From contig NZ_WTVQ01000027.1 of NCBI RefSeq assembly GCF_012910955.1, positions 1 to 62,763 of the forward strand: a stretch of DNA of 62,763 bases. Reading direction: 5' to 3'. Under the pieces are notes generated by a model, which worked only from the letters and a program-made list of their open reading frames with translations, was not told where the DNA came from and did no database searches. Shown here piece by piece: positions 23,180-41,600 of the stretch. The stretch is from Aromatoleum diolicum. GTDB lineage: Bacteria; Pseudomonadota; Gammaproteobacteria; Burkholderiales; Rhodocyclaceae. A program made the translations under genes and the position numbers. How positions within the stretch are numbered: position 1 is the stretch's first letter; each line of letters opens with the position of its first letter.

Positions 23180-23212
23180 ATTATACCGGGGCGACGCAAC
23201 AGGACGCCCCGG
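23180..23212 (-). promoter_or_regulatory. Hairpin followed by TATAAT in the rpsL leader
   Basis: On the minus strand CCGGGGCG and CGCCCCGG (23205-23212 and 23186-23193) form an 8-bp stem with an 11-nt loop. A perfect TATAAT (23180-23185) follows directly, 16 nt before the rpsL ATG. No -35 is found at 17 nt, so it is more likely a leader RNA structure than a promoter. Confidence 0.35.
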
Positions 23213-23255
23213 GCGGTTGATTCCGGCTGCGACTGACTACGATTGGTCAGTCCAC

Positions 23256-23288
23256 AAAAAGAGGCCGGATGTTATCCCGACAAGCCGG
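23256..23288 (-). terminator. Weak terminator hairpin after rpoC
   Basis: Minus-strand RNA after the rpoC stop can form GCCGG/CCGGC (23284-23288 with 23264-23268, 15-nt loop) followed by CUCUUUUUGUG. A wider GGCCGG/CCGGCC pairing (23299-23304 with 23263-23268) is also possible. The loop is large, so termination may be partial. Confidence 0.45.
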
Positions 23289-23294
23289 CAAAAG

Positions 23295-23298
<4 letters not shown>
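23269..23298 (-). promoter_or_regulatory. Candidate str operon promoter overlapping the rpoC stop
   Basis: The minus strand reads TTGACT (23293-23298), 18 nt, TAACAT (23269-23274). The -35 overlaps the rpoC TGA (23295-23297), and the -10 sits in the loop of the rpoC terminator hairpin. A start near 23262 would give a leader of about 100 nt for rpsL. The -35 matches consensus at 5 of 6 positions and the -10 at 4 of 6. Confidence 0.5.
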
Positions 23299-27524
<4,226 letters not shown>

Positions 27525-27566
27525 GTATCACTCCATCCGGGGGTGCGTTGTGGGCATACACCCGGT

Positions 27567-31700
<4,134 letters not shown>

Positions 31701-31821
31701 GGATGCTCCGGGTAGAGGTCGGACGTCAAAGAGACAGAACACAGCGCCCCGTCAGATACGGGCCAGGCGAGACTTTTTTGGACAAGCTCACTCGCACTGG
31801 GTTCTGGCTTCTTGGCGTTAG

Positions 31822-31860
31822 AAAGCAAGAAAGGGCCGGCGCTCCGAAGAGCGCCAGCCC
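31822..31860 (-). terminator. UUCG-capped attenuator between rplL and rpoB
   Basis: Minus-strand RNA folds as a 12-bp stem (GGGCUGGCGCUC with GAGCGCCGGCCC, one G-U pair) closed by a UUCG tetraloop (31845-31848). It is followed by UUUCUUGCUUUCU. It lies 17 nt after the rplL stop. In E. coli an attenuator and an RNase III site at this spot set the ribosomal protein to polymerase ratio; the same role is inferred here. Confidence 0.75.
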
Positions 31861-31877
31861 CGAAAAACCACCGGGTA

Positions 31878-32252
31878 TTACTTGATCTCGACCTTCGCGC
31901 CGGCGTCTTCCAGCTGCTTCTTGATCGCTTCCGCGTCGGCCTTCGAGATGCCTTCCTTGACGGGCTTCGGCGCGCCGTCAACCAGGTCCTTGGCTTCTTT
32001 CAGACCCAGGCCGGTCGCTGCACGCACAACCTTGATCGCCTCGACCTTCTTCTCGCCGGCGGCGAGCAGGATCACGTCGAATTCGGTCTTCTCTTCAACG
32101 ACCGCAGCAGCGGCGCCGGCGCCCGGGGCGGCCACGGCCATCGAGGCAGCGGATACGCCGAACTTCTCTTCGAACGCCTTGACCAGGTCGTTCAGGTCCA
32201 TCACCGTCATCGCGCCAACGGCTTCGAGGATGTCTTCTTTGCTGATTGCCAT
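31878..32252 (-). CDS. rplL: 50S ribosomal protein L7/L12
   Basis: L7/L12 forms the flexible stalk that recruits translation GTPases and is present in several copies per ribosome. The 124-residue product has an N-terminal dimerisation region ([20 protein letters not shown]), an Ala/Gly-rich hinge (about residues 38-52) and the C-terminal globular domain ([20 protein letters not shown]). It is 39 nt after rplJ. Confidence 0.99.
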   Translation of the reverse strand: MAISKEDILEAVGAMTVMDLNDLVKAFEEKFGVSAASMAVAAPGAGAAAAVVEEKTEFDVILLAAGEKKVEAIKVVRAATGLGLKEAKDLVDGAPKPVKEGISKADAEAIKKQLEDAGAKVEIK

Positions 32253-32291
32253 CTTAAATCACTCCTAAATCGAAAACTTTGCAGAAAACGG

Positions 32292-32795
32292 TCAGGCGGC
32301 AGCCGCTTCTTCCTCGCGCTTCTTCGCGAGGGCAGCCAGCGTGCAAGCGAAGCCGGAAACCGGCGCCTGCATCACACCCAGCAGCATGGCGAGCAACTGT
32401 TCGCGACCCGGGATGGACGCGAGGGCCTGCAGAGCGGCCTTGTCGAGCGTCTTGCCCGAAAAGGAACCGGCCTTCAGCACCAGCTTGTCGTTACCCTTGG
32501 CGAAGTCATTGAGCACCTTGGCTGCAGCAACCGGATCTTCCGAGATGCCGTAAATCAGCGGACCAACCAGCTGGTCCGACAACCCGGCAAACGGGGTTTC
32601 GGCGATCGCGCGGCGCACCAGGGTGTTTTTCAACACGCGCAGGTAAACGCCAGATTCGCGGGCCTTCGCACGCAGCACAGTGAGATCACCCACTTCAATG
32701 CCGCGATACTCGGCCACCGCGATGGTCTGAGCGTTGGCCACTCGTGCCGACACCTCTGCCACTACGGCTTTCTTGTCATCGAGATTGAGACCCAC
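32292..32795 (-). CDS. rplJ: 50S ribosomal protein L10
   Basis: L10 anchors the L7/L12 stalk to 23S rRNA and represses its own operon by binding the leader. The 167-residue product begins [20 protein letters not shown] and has [20 protein letters not shown]. The C-terminal Ala/Lys-rich helix ([13 protein letters not shown]) binds L7/L12. It is preceded by AAAGGAGG and a structured 234-nt leader. Confidence 0.98.
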   Translation of the reverse strand: MGLNLDDKKAVVAEVSARVANAQTIAVAEYRGIEVGDLTVLRAKARESGVYLRVLKNTLVRRAIAETPFAGLSDQLVGPLIYGISEDPVAAAKVLNDFAKGNDKLVLKAGSFSGKTLDKAALQALASIPGREQLLAMLLGVMQAPVSGFACTLAALAKKREEEAAAA

Positions 32796-33029
32796 GGGCC
32801 TTTCCTCCTTTCAAGTCCACACGCGAACCGCAAACTGCGATTCGCACCCACGGCGACCTGGATCAGGAGCGCGGCTGACGAATCAGCCAAAATCCTGTTC
32901 TGGGCACACCGTCTGCGCAGGCCATCCTAGGACGCTTAAGCGTTCACCGAAGTGAACGCACCTGCGGTCTTTGACGATCCGCTCCGAGACCGAAGCCCCG
33001 GAGCGTCCCAAAGTTCTTGTTCAGCCTTT
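32796..33029 (-). promoter_or_regulatory. Structured rplJ leader, probable L10 autoregulatory RNA
   Basis: The 234-nt gap between rplA and rplJ holds several hairpins on the minus strand. GCGTTCAC-TTCG-GTGAACGC (32940-32959) is a perfect 8-bp stem with a UUCG loop. AGCCT-GAAA-AGGCT lies just after the rplA stop. CTGCGCAGACGGTGTGCCC lies around 32907-32926 and resembles the core of proteobacterial L10 leaders. No clear promoter is seen. Assignment to the L10-leader family rests on position and the core motif. Confidence 0.6.
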
Positions 33030-33728
33030 TCAGGCTGCGTTGATGCTCGACGGCTCGACGCGAACGCCCGAACCCATGGTGCTCGACACCGCGACGCGGC
33101 GCAGGTAAACACCCTTCGACGCGGCAGGCTTGGCCTTCACCAGCGCCTCGACCAAGGCACCAAGGTTCTGCTGCAGCGATTCGACGGAGAACGAAGCACG
33201 GCCGATCGTGGCATGCACGATACCGGCCTTGTCGGTGCGGTACTGAACCTGACCAGCCTTGGCATTCTTGACCGCGGTAGTGACATCCATGGTCACGGTA
33301 CCGACCTTCGGGTTCGGCATCAGACCGCGCGGACCGAGGATCTGACCGAGCTGACCGACGACGCGCATGGCGTCCGGCGTGGCGATGCAGAGGTCGAAAT
33401 CGATCGTACCGCCCTTCACCTGTTCGGCGAGATCCTCAAAGCCGACGACGTCAGCGCCAGCCGCACGCGCGGCTTCAGCCTTGTCGCCCTGGGCGAACAC
33501 CGCGACGCGCACGCTCTTGCCAGTACCGGCAGGCAACACCACGGAACCACGCACGACCTGGTCGGACTTGCGCGCATCGACGCCAAGATTGACGGCGATA
33601 TCGACCGATTCGTCAAATTTGGCGGTTGCACATTCCTTCACCAGGGCAAGTGCATCGGCGATCGGATAGACACGGTTGCGGTCAACCTTGGCGCGCAGCG
33701 CCTGAACACGCTTCGAAAGCTTGGCCAT
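33030..33728 (-). CDS. rplA: 50S ribosomal protein L1
   Basis: L1 forms the mobile stalk at the E site and in E. coli represses rplK-rplA by binding their mRNA. The 232-residue product begins [20 protein letters not shown] and has [20 protein letters not shown] and [20 protein letters not shown]. It is 2 nt after rplK, so the two are translationally coupled. Confidence 0.99.
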   Translation of the reverse strand: MAKLSKRVQALRAKVDRNRVYPIADALALVKECATAKFDESVDIAVNLGVDARKSDQVVRGSVVLPAGTGKSVRVAVFAQGDKAEAARAAGADVVGFEDLAEQVKGGTIDFDLCIATPDAMRVVGQLGQILGPRGLMPNPKVGTVTMDVTTAVKNAKAGQVQYRTDKAGIVHATIGRASFSVESLQQNLGALVEALVKAKPAASKGVYLRRVAVSSTMGSGVRVEPSSINAA

Positions 33729-33730
33729 GA

Positions 33731-34162
33731 TTACAGACCCTCCACGGTAATGCCCATGCTGCGAGCGGAACCGGCGATGGTGCGCACGGCAGCCTCCATG
33801 TCGCCAGCGGTCAGATCAGGCATCTTGGCCGTGGCAATTTCTTCAACCTGGGCACGGGTGATCGAGCCGACCTTGTCGGTATGCGGCTTTGGCGAACCCT
33901 TCGTGATCTTGGCGGCCTTCTTGATCAGAATGGTCGCCGGCGGGGTCTTCATGATGAACGTGAAGCTCTTGTCCGCGTACGCAGTGATCACCACGGGAAT
34001 CGGCAGACCGGGCTCGAGGCCCTGGGTCTTGGCGTTGAACGCCTTGCAGAATTCCATGATGTTCAGACCGCGCTGACCCAGCGCCGGGCCGATCGGGGGG
34101 CTGGGGTTGGCCTTACCAGCTGGCACTTGCAGCTTGATATAGCCGGTGATTTTCTTCGCCAT
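33731..34162 (-). CDS. rplK: 50S ribosomal protein L11
   Basis: L11 binds the GTPase-associated centre and is needed for RelA activation by uncharged tRNA. The 143-residue product begins [20 protein letters not shown] and has [20 protein letters not shown], then the RNA-binding domain. An in-frame start 27 nt upstream is rejected as unlike L11. It follows a hairpin-rich 103-nt gap after nusG. Confidence 0.98.
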   Translation of the reverse strand: MAKKITGYIKLQVPAGKANPSPPIGPALGQRGLNIMEFCKAFNAKTQGLEPGLPIPVVITAYADKSFTFIMKTPPATILIKKAAKITKGSPKPHTDKVGSITRAQVEEIATAKMPDLTAGDMEAAVRTIAGSARSMGITVEGL

Positions 34163-34191
34163 TGCGAATAGCTCCTGTTTTGAGTACAAGC

Positions 34192-34258
34192 GCGCCGGCA
34201 GCGCCGGCGCTCCTCGCTTTAGTCCGCCTTACGCGGACATTTACGGGCCGTCTGGCCC
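34192..34258 (-). promoter_or_regulatory. Three tandem hairpins in the nusG/rplK gap
   Basis: Perfect stems lie at 34245-34258 (GGGCC-GTCT-GGCCC), 34222-34238 (GTCCGC-CTTAC-GCGGAC) and 34192-34210 (GCGCCGGC-AGC-GCCGGCGC). None has a T run. They fill the rplK leader and may be the L1-binding control RNA known from other bacteria, or processing sites. No -35/-10 pair is evident here. Confidence 0.45.
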
Positions 34259-34265
34259 ACCTTCA

Positions 34266-34799
34266 TCAGGTTTTTTCGACCTGACTGAAATCGAGTTCAA
34301 CCGGCGTAGCGCGACCGAAGATGGTCACCATCACACGCAACTTGCTCTTGTCGTAATTGACGTCTTCCACCGAACCGTGAAAATCGGTGAACGGACCTTC
34401 CTTGACGCGCACGACTTCGCCCATTTCCCACAGCACCTTGGGACGCGGCTTATCGACGCCTTCCTGCATCTGCTGCATGATCTTTTCGACTTCCTTTTCG
34501 GAAATCGGGGTGGGTTTATTGGCCGTTCCGCCGACAAAACCCGTGACCTTCGGCGTCGACTTGACCAGATGCCAGGACTCGTCATTCATGTCCATTTCGA
34601 CGAGCACATAGCCAGGAAAGAACTTCCGCTCGGAAATGCTTTTCTGACCACTTTTCATTTCAATAACTTCTTCGACGGGCACGAGAATCTGCCCGAATGA
34701 ATCCTGCATTCCGGCACGCGCGACCCGCTCGATCAGCGCGCGTTGGACAGACTTCTCGAAGCCCGAATAGGCATGCACCACGTACCAGCGCTTCGTCAT
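34266..34799 (-). CDS. nusG: Transcription elongation/termination factor NusG
   Basis: NusG binds RNA polymerase through its N-terminal domain and Rho or S10 through its C-terminal KOW domain. The 177-residue product begins [20 protein letters not shown] and has [20 protein letters not shown]. The KOW segment is [23 protein letters not shown] at 34799 is preferred over an in-frame start at 34811 that would overlap secE. It is 2 nt after secE. Confidence 0.99.
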   Translation of the reverse strand: MTKRWYVVHAYSGFEKSVQRALIERVARAGMQDSFGQILVPVEEVIEMKSGQKSISERKFFPGYVLVEMDMNDESWHLVKSTPKVTGFVGGTANKPTPISEKEVEKIMQQMQEGVDKPRPKVLWEMGEVVRVKEGPFTDFHGSVEDVNYDKSKLRVMVTIFGRATPVELDFSQVEKT

Positions 34800-34801
34800 G
34801 A

Positions 34802-35149
34802 TTACTTCCACCCCAGAACGAGGTCATAAAGGACCCACTCGAGGCTTTTATCGGTCAGCCACAAAAAAATCGCCATCACCACCGCGAAGACGAACACCAT
34901 GCCGGTTGTCTGGACCGTTTCCTTGCGCGAAGGCCACACGACTTTCTTGGCCTCGGTAATCGACTCGCGCGCGAACTCGGCAAAACGGCGACCAGGCTCC
35001 GATTGCCAAGCGACCGCTACGCCAGCCGCAACACCAGCCAGGACGGACAGCACGCGCAGCACCAACGCCTGCTCCGAAAGCAGGTAGAAGCCGACCACAC
35101 CGGCCGCAACCAGGGCGAGAGCCAGCGCAAACTTCAACTTATCGGCCAT
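34802..35149 (-). CDS. secE: Preprotein translocase subunit SecE
   Basis: SecE clamps the two halves of SecY. The 115-residue product is the three-helix proteobacterial form. There are two N-terminal membrane helices (about residues 7-25 and 32-49), then the conserved amphipathic segment [20 protein letters not shown] and the third helix ([16 protein letters not shown]). It lies between tRNA-Trp and nusG, the standard place. Confidence 0.98.
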   Translation of the reverse strand: MADKLKFALALALVAAGVVGFYLLSEQALVLRVLSVLAGVAAGVAVAWQSEPGRRFAEFARESITEAKKVVWPSRKETVQTTGMVFVFAVVMAIFLWLTDKSLEWVLYDLVLGWK

Positions 35150-35174
35150 CGAGATATGAATATCCGGAAAGGAG

Positions 35175-35250
35175 TGGCAGGGGCAGAGGGAATCGAACCC
35201 CCAACCTTCGGTTTTGGAGACCGACGCTCTGCCAATTGAGCTATACCCCT
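35175..35250 (-). tRNA. tRNA-Trp (anticodon CCA)
   Basis: This is a 76-nt cloverleaf. Acceptor AGGGGTA pairs with TGCCCCT, the D arm is AGCTCAATTGGCAGAGC, the anticodon loop CTCCAAA carries CCA, and the T arm contains GGTTCGATTCC. The 3' CCA is encoded (35175-35177). It lies between tuf copy 2 and secE, as in E. coli. Confidence 0.98.
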
Positions 35251-35266
35251 GCAGCAGAGACTACAA

Positions 35267-35290
35267 GGCGCCCCGTATGAACAGGGCGCC
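35267..35290 (-). other. Hairpin between tuf copy 2 and tRNA-Trp
   Basis: GGCGCCC (35267-35273) and GGGCGCC (35284-35290) form a perfect 7-bp stem with a 10-nt loop between the tuf stop and tRNA-Trp. There is no T run. It is more likely a processing or stability element than a full terminator, since secE and nusG downstream show no obvious promoter of their own. Confidence 0.4.
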
Positions 35291-35323
35291 TGCCGATCAA
35301 GCAATTGCTACGACAGCAAGCAA

Positions 35324-36514
<1,191 letters not shown>

Positions 36515-36592
36515 GCCGACACCTCTTAAACAGATTCACAAAACCGGACCGATGACAGATCGACCACAACGACAACACAGACGTGAAAGCCG

Positions 36593-36667
<75 letters not shown>

Positions 36668-36695
36668 TCCGTAAAAACCAATGCGCCGCCAAGCT

Positions 36696-36769
36696 TGGAG
36701 CGGGTGAAGGGAATCGAACCCTCGTCATAAGCTTGGAAGGCTTCTGCTCTACCATTGAGCTACACCCGC
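36696..36769 (-). tRNA. tRNA-Gly (anticodon TCC)
   Basis: This is a 74-nt cloverleaf. Acceptor GCGGGTG pairs with CACCCGC, the anticodon loop CTTCCAA carries TCC, and the T arm has GGTTCGATTCC. CCA is encoded at 36696-36698. Confidence 0.98.
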
Positions 36770-36836
36770 ATACAACGCAGACGAAACGCTTTACACCCGC
36801 CACCGATTCAGAAACACAAGAACCAGCAGCAAAAAC

Positions 36837-36922
<86 letters not shown>

Positions 36923-36937
36923 AAACGGAAGACGCGG

Positions 36938-36966
36938 ACTATAGAGGACGTTTTATAGCGTGTCAA
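36938..36966 (-). promoter_or_regulatory. Strong promoter of the tRNA-tuf-secE-nusG-rplKAJL-rpoBC unit
   Basis: The minus strand has a perfect TTGACA (36961-36966), a 17-nt spacer and TATAGT (36938-36943). A GC-rich discriminator (CCGCG) follows, the hallmark of stringently controlled stable-RNA promoters. An A-rich tract lies immediately upstream of the -35 (AAAAAAAG, 36968-36975 region) and could serve as an UP element. The tRNA-Tyr 5' end is 16 nt from the -10. Confidence 0.88.
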
Positions 36967-37139
36967 ACTTTTTTTGCGCTTTTTTGTCGTGACGCGAGAA
37001 GATCGCGCAGCTGTCTAGTTGAAGACATGTTGACGCTTGCGGAGAAGTGGCACCGGAACGGTGCTGGATTGGATCAACGCGCGGCGAAGGGCAATAATGG
37101 ACCTATGATGATTGCCATCCGCACTTGGAGTCCGAGGTG

Positions 37140-38542
37140 ATGAACACCCTTTCCGCGGCCGTGCGCCGACCGCTGCCCCAGTCTTTTGCCGAGACATTAC
37201 GTGCGCGCTTCGGCGAGCGTTTTTCGACCGCCGACGCGGTGCGTACGCACCACGGGCACGATGAATCGCATTTTCCGGATGCACTGCCCGATGCGGTGGT
37301 ATGGCCGCACTGCACCGCAGAGGTCGTGGAGGTTGTGAAGGCGTGCACGGCGCACCGCGTGCCGATCGTACCGTTCGGCGTCGGAAGCTCGCTGGAGGGG
37401 CATATTCTGGCGCTTTACGGCGGCATCAGCGTCGATTTTTCCGAGATGAACAAGGTGCTCGCGATTCATGGGGACGACATGGACGCCGTGATCCAGCCGG
37501 GCATCACGCGCAAGCAGCTCAATGCGGCGCTGCACGGCAGCGGACTGTTCTTTCCGGTCGACCCGGGCGCGGATGCGAGCCTCGGGGGCATGGCATCGAC
37601 CCGCGCTTCCGGCACCAACGCGGTGCGCTACGGCACGATGCGCGACAACGTGCTGGCGATGGAGGTGGTGCTGGCCGACGGGCGCGTAATTCGTACCGGC
37701 GGTCGGGCACGCAAGTCGTCGGCGGGATACGACCTGACCCGGCTGATGATCGGTTCCGAAGGTACGCTTGGACTGATCACGGAGTTGACGGTGCGGCTGC
37801 ATCCGCTGCCCGAGGCAGTATCCGCCGCGGTGTGCGCGTTTCCCGACGTCGACAACGCGGTACGCACGGTGATCCAGACGATACAGCTGGGCATTCCGGT
37901 GGCGCGTATCGAACTGCTCGACACCCTGACCGTGCAGGCGATCAATCGCTACAGCAAGACGACGCTGCGCGAATCCCCGATGCTGTTCTTCGAGTTCCAC
38001 GGTTCGCCCGCTAGCGTCGCGGAGCAGGCGCAGACGGTGCAGGAGATCGCGCGAGATAATGGCGGCCAGGATTTCGACTGGGCGACGCGGCCGGAAGACC
38101 GCAGCCGGTTGTGGGCCGCACGCCACGACGTGTATTTCGCGTCGATCAACCTGCGGCCTGGCTGCCGTGGCGTGACCACCGATGTGTGCGTACCGATCTC
38201 GCGCCTGGCGGACTGCATCGCCGGCGCGCGCGAGGACATCGCCGCGAGCGGGTTCATCGCGCCGATTGTGGGCCATGTCGGCGACGGCAATTTCCATACG
38301 GTGATTCTTGTTGATCCGGACGATCCGGATGAAATCGAGCGCGCGGAGGCGCTCAACCGAAAGATCGTGGCACGCGCGCTGGCGATGGATGGCACGTGCA
38401 CCGGGGAGCACGGGATCGGTTTCGGCAAGCAGGATTTCCTCATTACCGAACACGGCCGCGACGCGGTGGATGCGATGCGGGCATTGAAGCTGGCGCTCGA
38501 TCCGGACAACCTGATGAATCCGGGCAAGATCGTGCCGGCCGA
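37140..38542 (+). CDS. FAD-linked D-lactate dehydrogenase-type oxidase (Dld/GlcD family)
   Basis: This protein likely oxidises a D-2-hydroxy acid such as D-lactate, passing electrons to a cytochrome or flavoprotein. It has an N-terminal PCMH-type FAD domain with VPIVPFGVGSSLEGHI (about residues 75-90) and DPGADASLGGMASTRASGTN, which resembles mitochondrial D-LDH. The C-terminal FAD-oxidase domain has PIVGHVGDGNFH and GTCTGEHGIGFGKQ. The length is about 468 aa and the frame closes at 38546. ATG at 37140 is preferred; a TTG 15 nt earlier overlaps the ribosome site GGAG. It diverges from the tRNA promoter. The substrate is not settled by the sequence. Confidence 0.9.
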
Positions 38543-38675
38543 GTGACCCGGACGGCTGGATCGTTTGGGGTATCGAAGCATTGAATAGCACGGGCGGGCT
38601 GGCTAGGCTGATGTGAGCCGTAGTGGTTTGCCCGCGCGGTGATCCGGAAACGCATTCTTGCGCAAGGAGTCCCCC

Positions 38676-41600
38676 ATGGCGGAAGCCGATCCCCTGCCCG
38701 GTGCATCTGCACACAGCGTCAGCCTGGAGGACAAGTACACGCTGACGTCCGGCCGCGTGTATCTCACCGGTTATCAGGCGCTGGTGCGCCTGCTGATGAT
38801 CCAGAAGGAACGCGATGCTGCGGCGGGGCTCAACACCGCCGGCTTCGTATCCGGCTACCGCGGCTCGCCGCTGGGCGGACTCGATCAGACGCTGTGGAAG
38901 GCGAAGAAGCATCTCGCGAGCCATGACATCGTGTTTCAGCCCGGCGTCAATGAGGATCTCGCGGCGACAGCCGTGTGGGGCAGCCAGCAGGTGAATCTTT
39001 CGCCCCACGCGAAATATGATGGCGTGTTCGCGATGTGGTACGGCAAGGGTCCGGGCGTCGATCGCAGCGGCGACGTGTTCCGCCACGGCAATGCCGCGGG
39101 GACGTCCAAGCATGGCGGCGTGCTGGTGATCGCGGGCGACGATCATGCGGCCAAGTCGTCGACACTGCCGCACCAGACGGATCACTTCTTCAAGGCGATG
39201 ATGATGCCCGTGCTGGCGCCGGCGGGCGTGCAGGAGTACATCGACTTCGGTGTGCATGGCTATGCGCTGTCGCGCTATTCGGGTTGCTGGGTAGCGTTCA
39301 AGGCGCTTGCCGACACGGTGGAGACTTCGGCATCGGTAGACGTCGATCCGTTGCGCGTGCAGGTGGAGATCCCGACCGATTTTGCGATCCCCGCGGACGG
39401 CCTCAACCTCCGCTGGCCGGACCCGCCGCTGGTGCAGGAAAAGCGCCTGCTGCACTTCAAGCTGTATGCGGCGCTGGCGTACTGCCGTGCCAACAATCTC
39501 AACCGGATCGTCATTGACTCGCCGGCGCCGCGGCTGGGCATCATCACCTGTGGCAAGTCGTATCTGGATGTGCGCCAGGCCTTTGACGACCTGGGGATCG
39601 ACGATGCGCTCGCCGCCGAGATCGGCATCCGGCTGTACAAGGTCGGCCTGGTGTGGCCGCTCGAAGCGGAGGGTGTGCGCCGCTTCGCCGAGGGCCTGGA
39701 CGAGATACTGGTAATCGAGGAAAAGCGCCAGTTGCTCGAATACCAGCTGAAGGAGGAGCTCTACAACTGGAGGGAGGACGTACGTCCGCGGGTGGTCGGC
39801 AAGTTCGACGAAAAGGGCGAATGGGCGATGATCCCGCAAAAAGGCGGGGGCGTCGATCACGGGGAATGGCTCTTGCCGGCGGCCGGCGAGCTGACGCCGG
39901 CGATGATCGCGCGGGTGATTGCATCGCGCATCGGGCGCTTTTTCATGTCAGCACGCATCGAGGCACGGCTCGCCTTTCTCGAGGACAAGGAGAAATCGCT
40001 GTCCGAGCGCTTTTTCGCGATCGACCGTGTGCCAACCTTCTGCTCGGGCTGTCCGCACAACACTTCGACCAACGTTCCCGAAGGCAGTCGTGCGTTGGCG
40101 GGCATCGGCTGCCACTACATGGCGACGTGGATGCCCGAGCGGCGCACCGGCACCTTCACGCAAATGGGCGGCGAAGGTGTGCCCTGGGTCGGGCAGGCAC
40201 CGTTCACTACCGAAGAGCACATCTTCGCGAATCTTGGCGACGGTACCTACTTCCACTCGGGCCTGCTGGCGATCCGCCAGGCGGTGGCGGCGAAGGTCAA
40301 CATCACCTACAAAATCCTATACAACGACGCGGCCGCCATGACCGGGGGGCAACCAGTCGACGGCGAGCTCAGCGTGCCCATCGTGGTCCGCCAACTCCAG
40401 GCCGAAGGGGTCAATCACATCGTTGTCGTCACGGACGGCACGGCACGCAACTACGGGCCGTCGGACCTTCCCCACGTGTCGATCCGGCATCGCGACGAGC
40501 TCGATGCGATTCAGCGCGATCTGCGCGCCTCGCCCGGGGTGACGGCACTGATCTACGACCAGACGTGCGCCGCCGAGAAGCGTCGGCGCAGGAAGCGCGG
40601 GACCTATCCCGACCCGGCACGCCGCGTGTTCATCAACGAGGCGGTGTGCGAGGGCTGCGGCGACTGCGGAGTCCAGTCGAACTGCATGTCGATCATGCCC
40701 GTGGAGACGGAATTCGGACGCAAGCGGCAGATCGATCAGTCGTCGTGCAACAAGGACTATTCCTGCCTCAACGGTTTCTGCCCGAGCTTTATCACGATCG
40801 AGGGCGGCAGGCTGCGCAAGCGCGGCGCACGCGATGCGGACGAGTCGCTGTTCGCCACATTGCCGATACCGGTGCTGCCGGCCACGGATCGGCCATTCGG
40901 CATCATGGTGACCGGGGTCGGCGGTACCGGCGTGGTAACCATCGGCGCACTGATCGGCATGGCCGCACACCTCGACGGCAAGGGCGTGACGGTCCTCGAC
41001 ATGACCGGGCTGGCGCAGAAGGGCGGCTCGGTGTTCAGCCATATCCGCATCGCCGACCGGCCCGACGATCTGCATGCGGTGCGGATTGCCGCGGGCGAGG
41101 CGCAGGCGGTGATCGGCGGCGATGTTGTCGTGACGGCGAGCGTCGAGGCACTGGCGAAAATGGCGGCGGGACGCACGCACGCCGTGGTGAACCGCGCCGA
41201 GACGCCAACTTCCGAATTTACCCATGACCCGGACTGGGCGTTTCCGCTCGACAAGATGGAGGGCGCGATCCGTGACGCAGTCGGCGACACCCCGCAGACG
41301 CACACGGCAGACTTTATCGACGCGCAGCAGATCGCGACCAGTCTGATGGGGGACGCCATTGCAACCAACCCGTTCCTGCTTGGTTACGCGTGGCAGAAGG
41401 GCATGGTGCCGGTGACGCTCGACGCGCTGCTGCAGGCGATCGAGCTGAATGCGGTGGCCGTCGAGATGAACAAGAAGGCCTTCCTGTGGGGACGTCGTGC
41501 CGCCTTCGACCCCGAGGCGGTCGCGCGCCTTGCCGAACCCGCCGAAGTCGTGCCGATCCGGCCGAAGACTCTGGACGAACTGATTGCGACGCGCGTCGAG

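Noticed and set aside
23180-23185. TATAAT in the rpsL leader as a true promoter
   Set aside because: There is no -35 at 16-18 nt, and it is only 16 nt from the start codon. It is kept only as part of a hairpin element.
37197-39860. 887-codon minus-strand open frame
   Set aside because: It is antisense to the D-LDH-like and oxidoreductase genes, whose motifs are clear. Composition is typical of a shadow frame.
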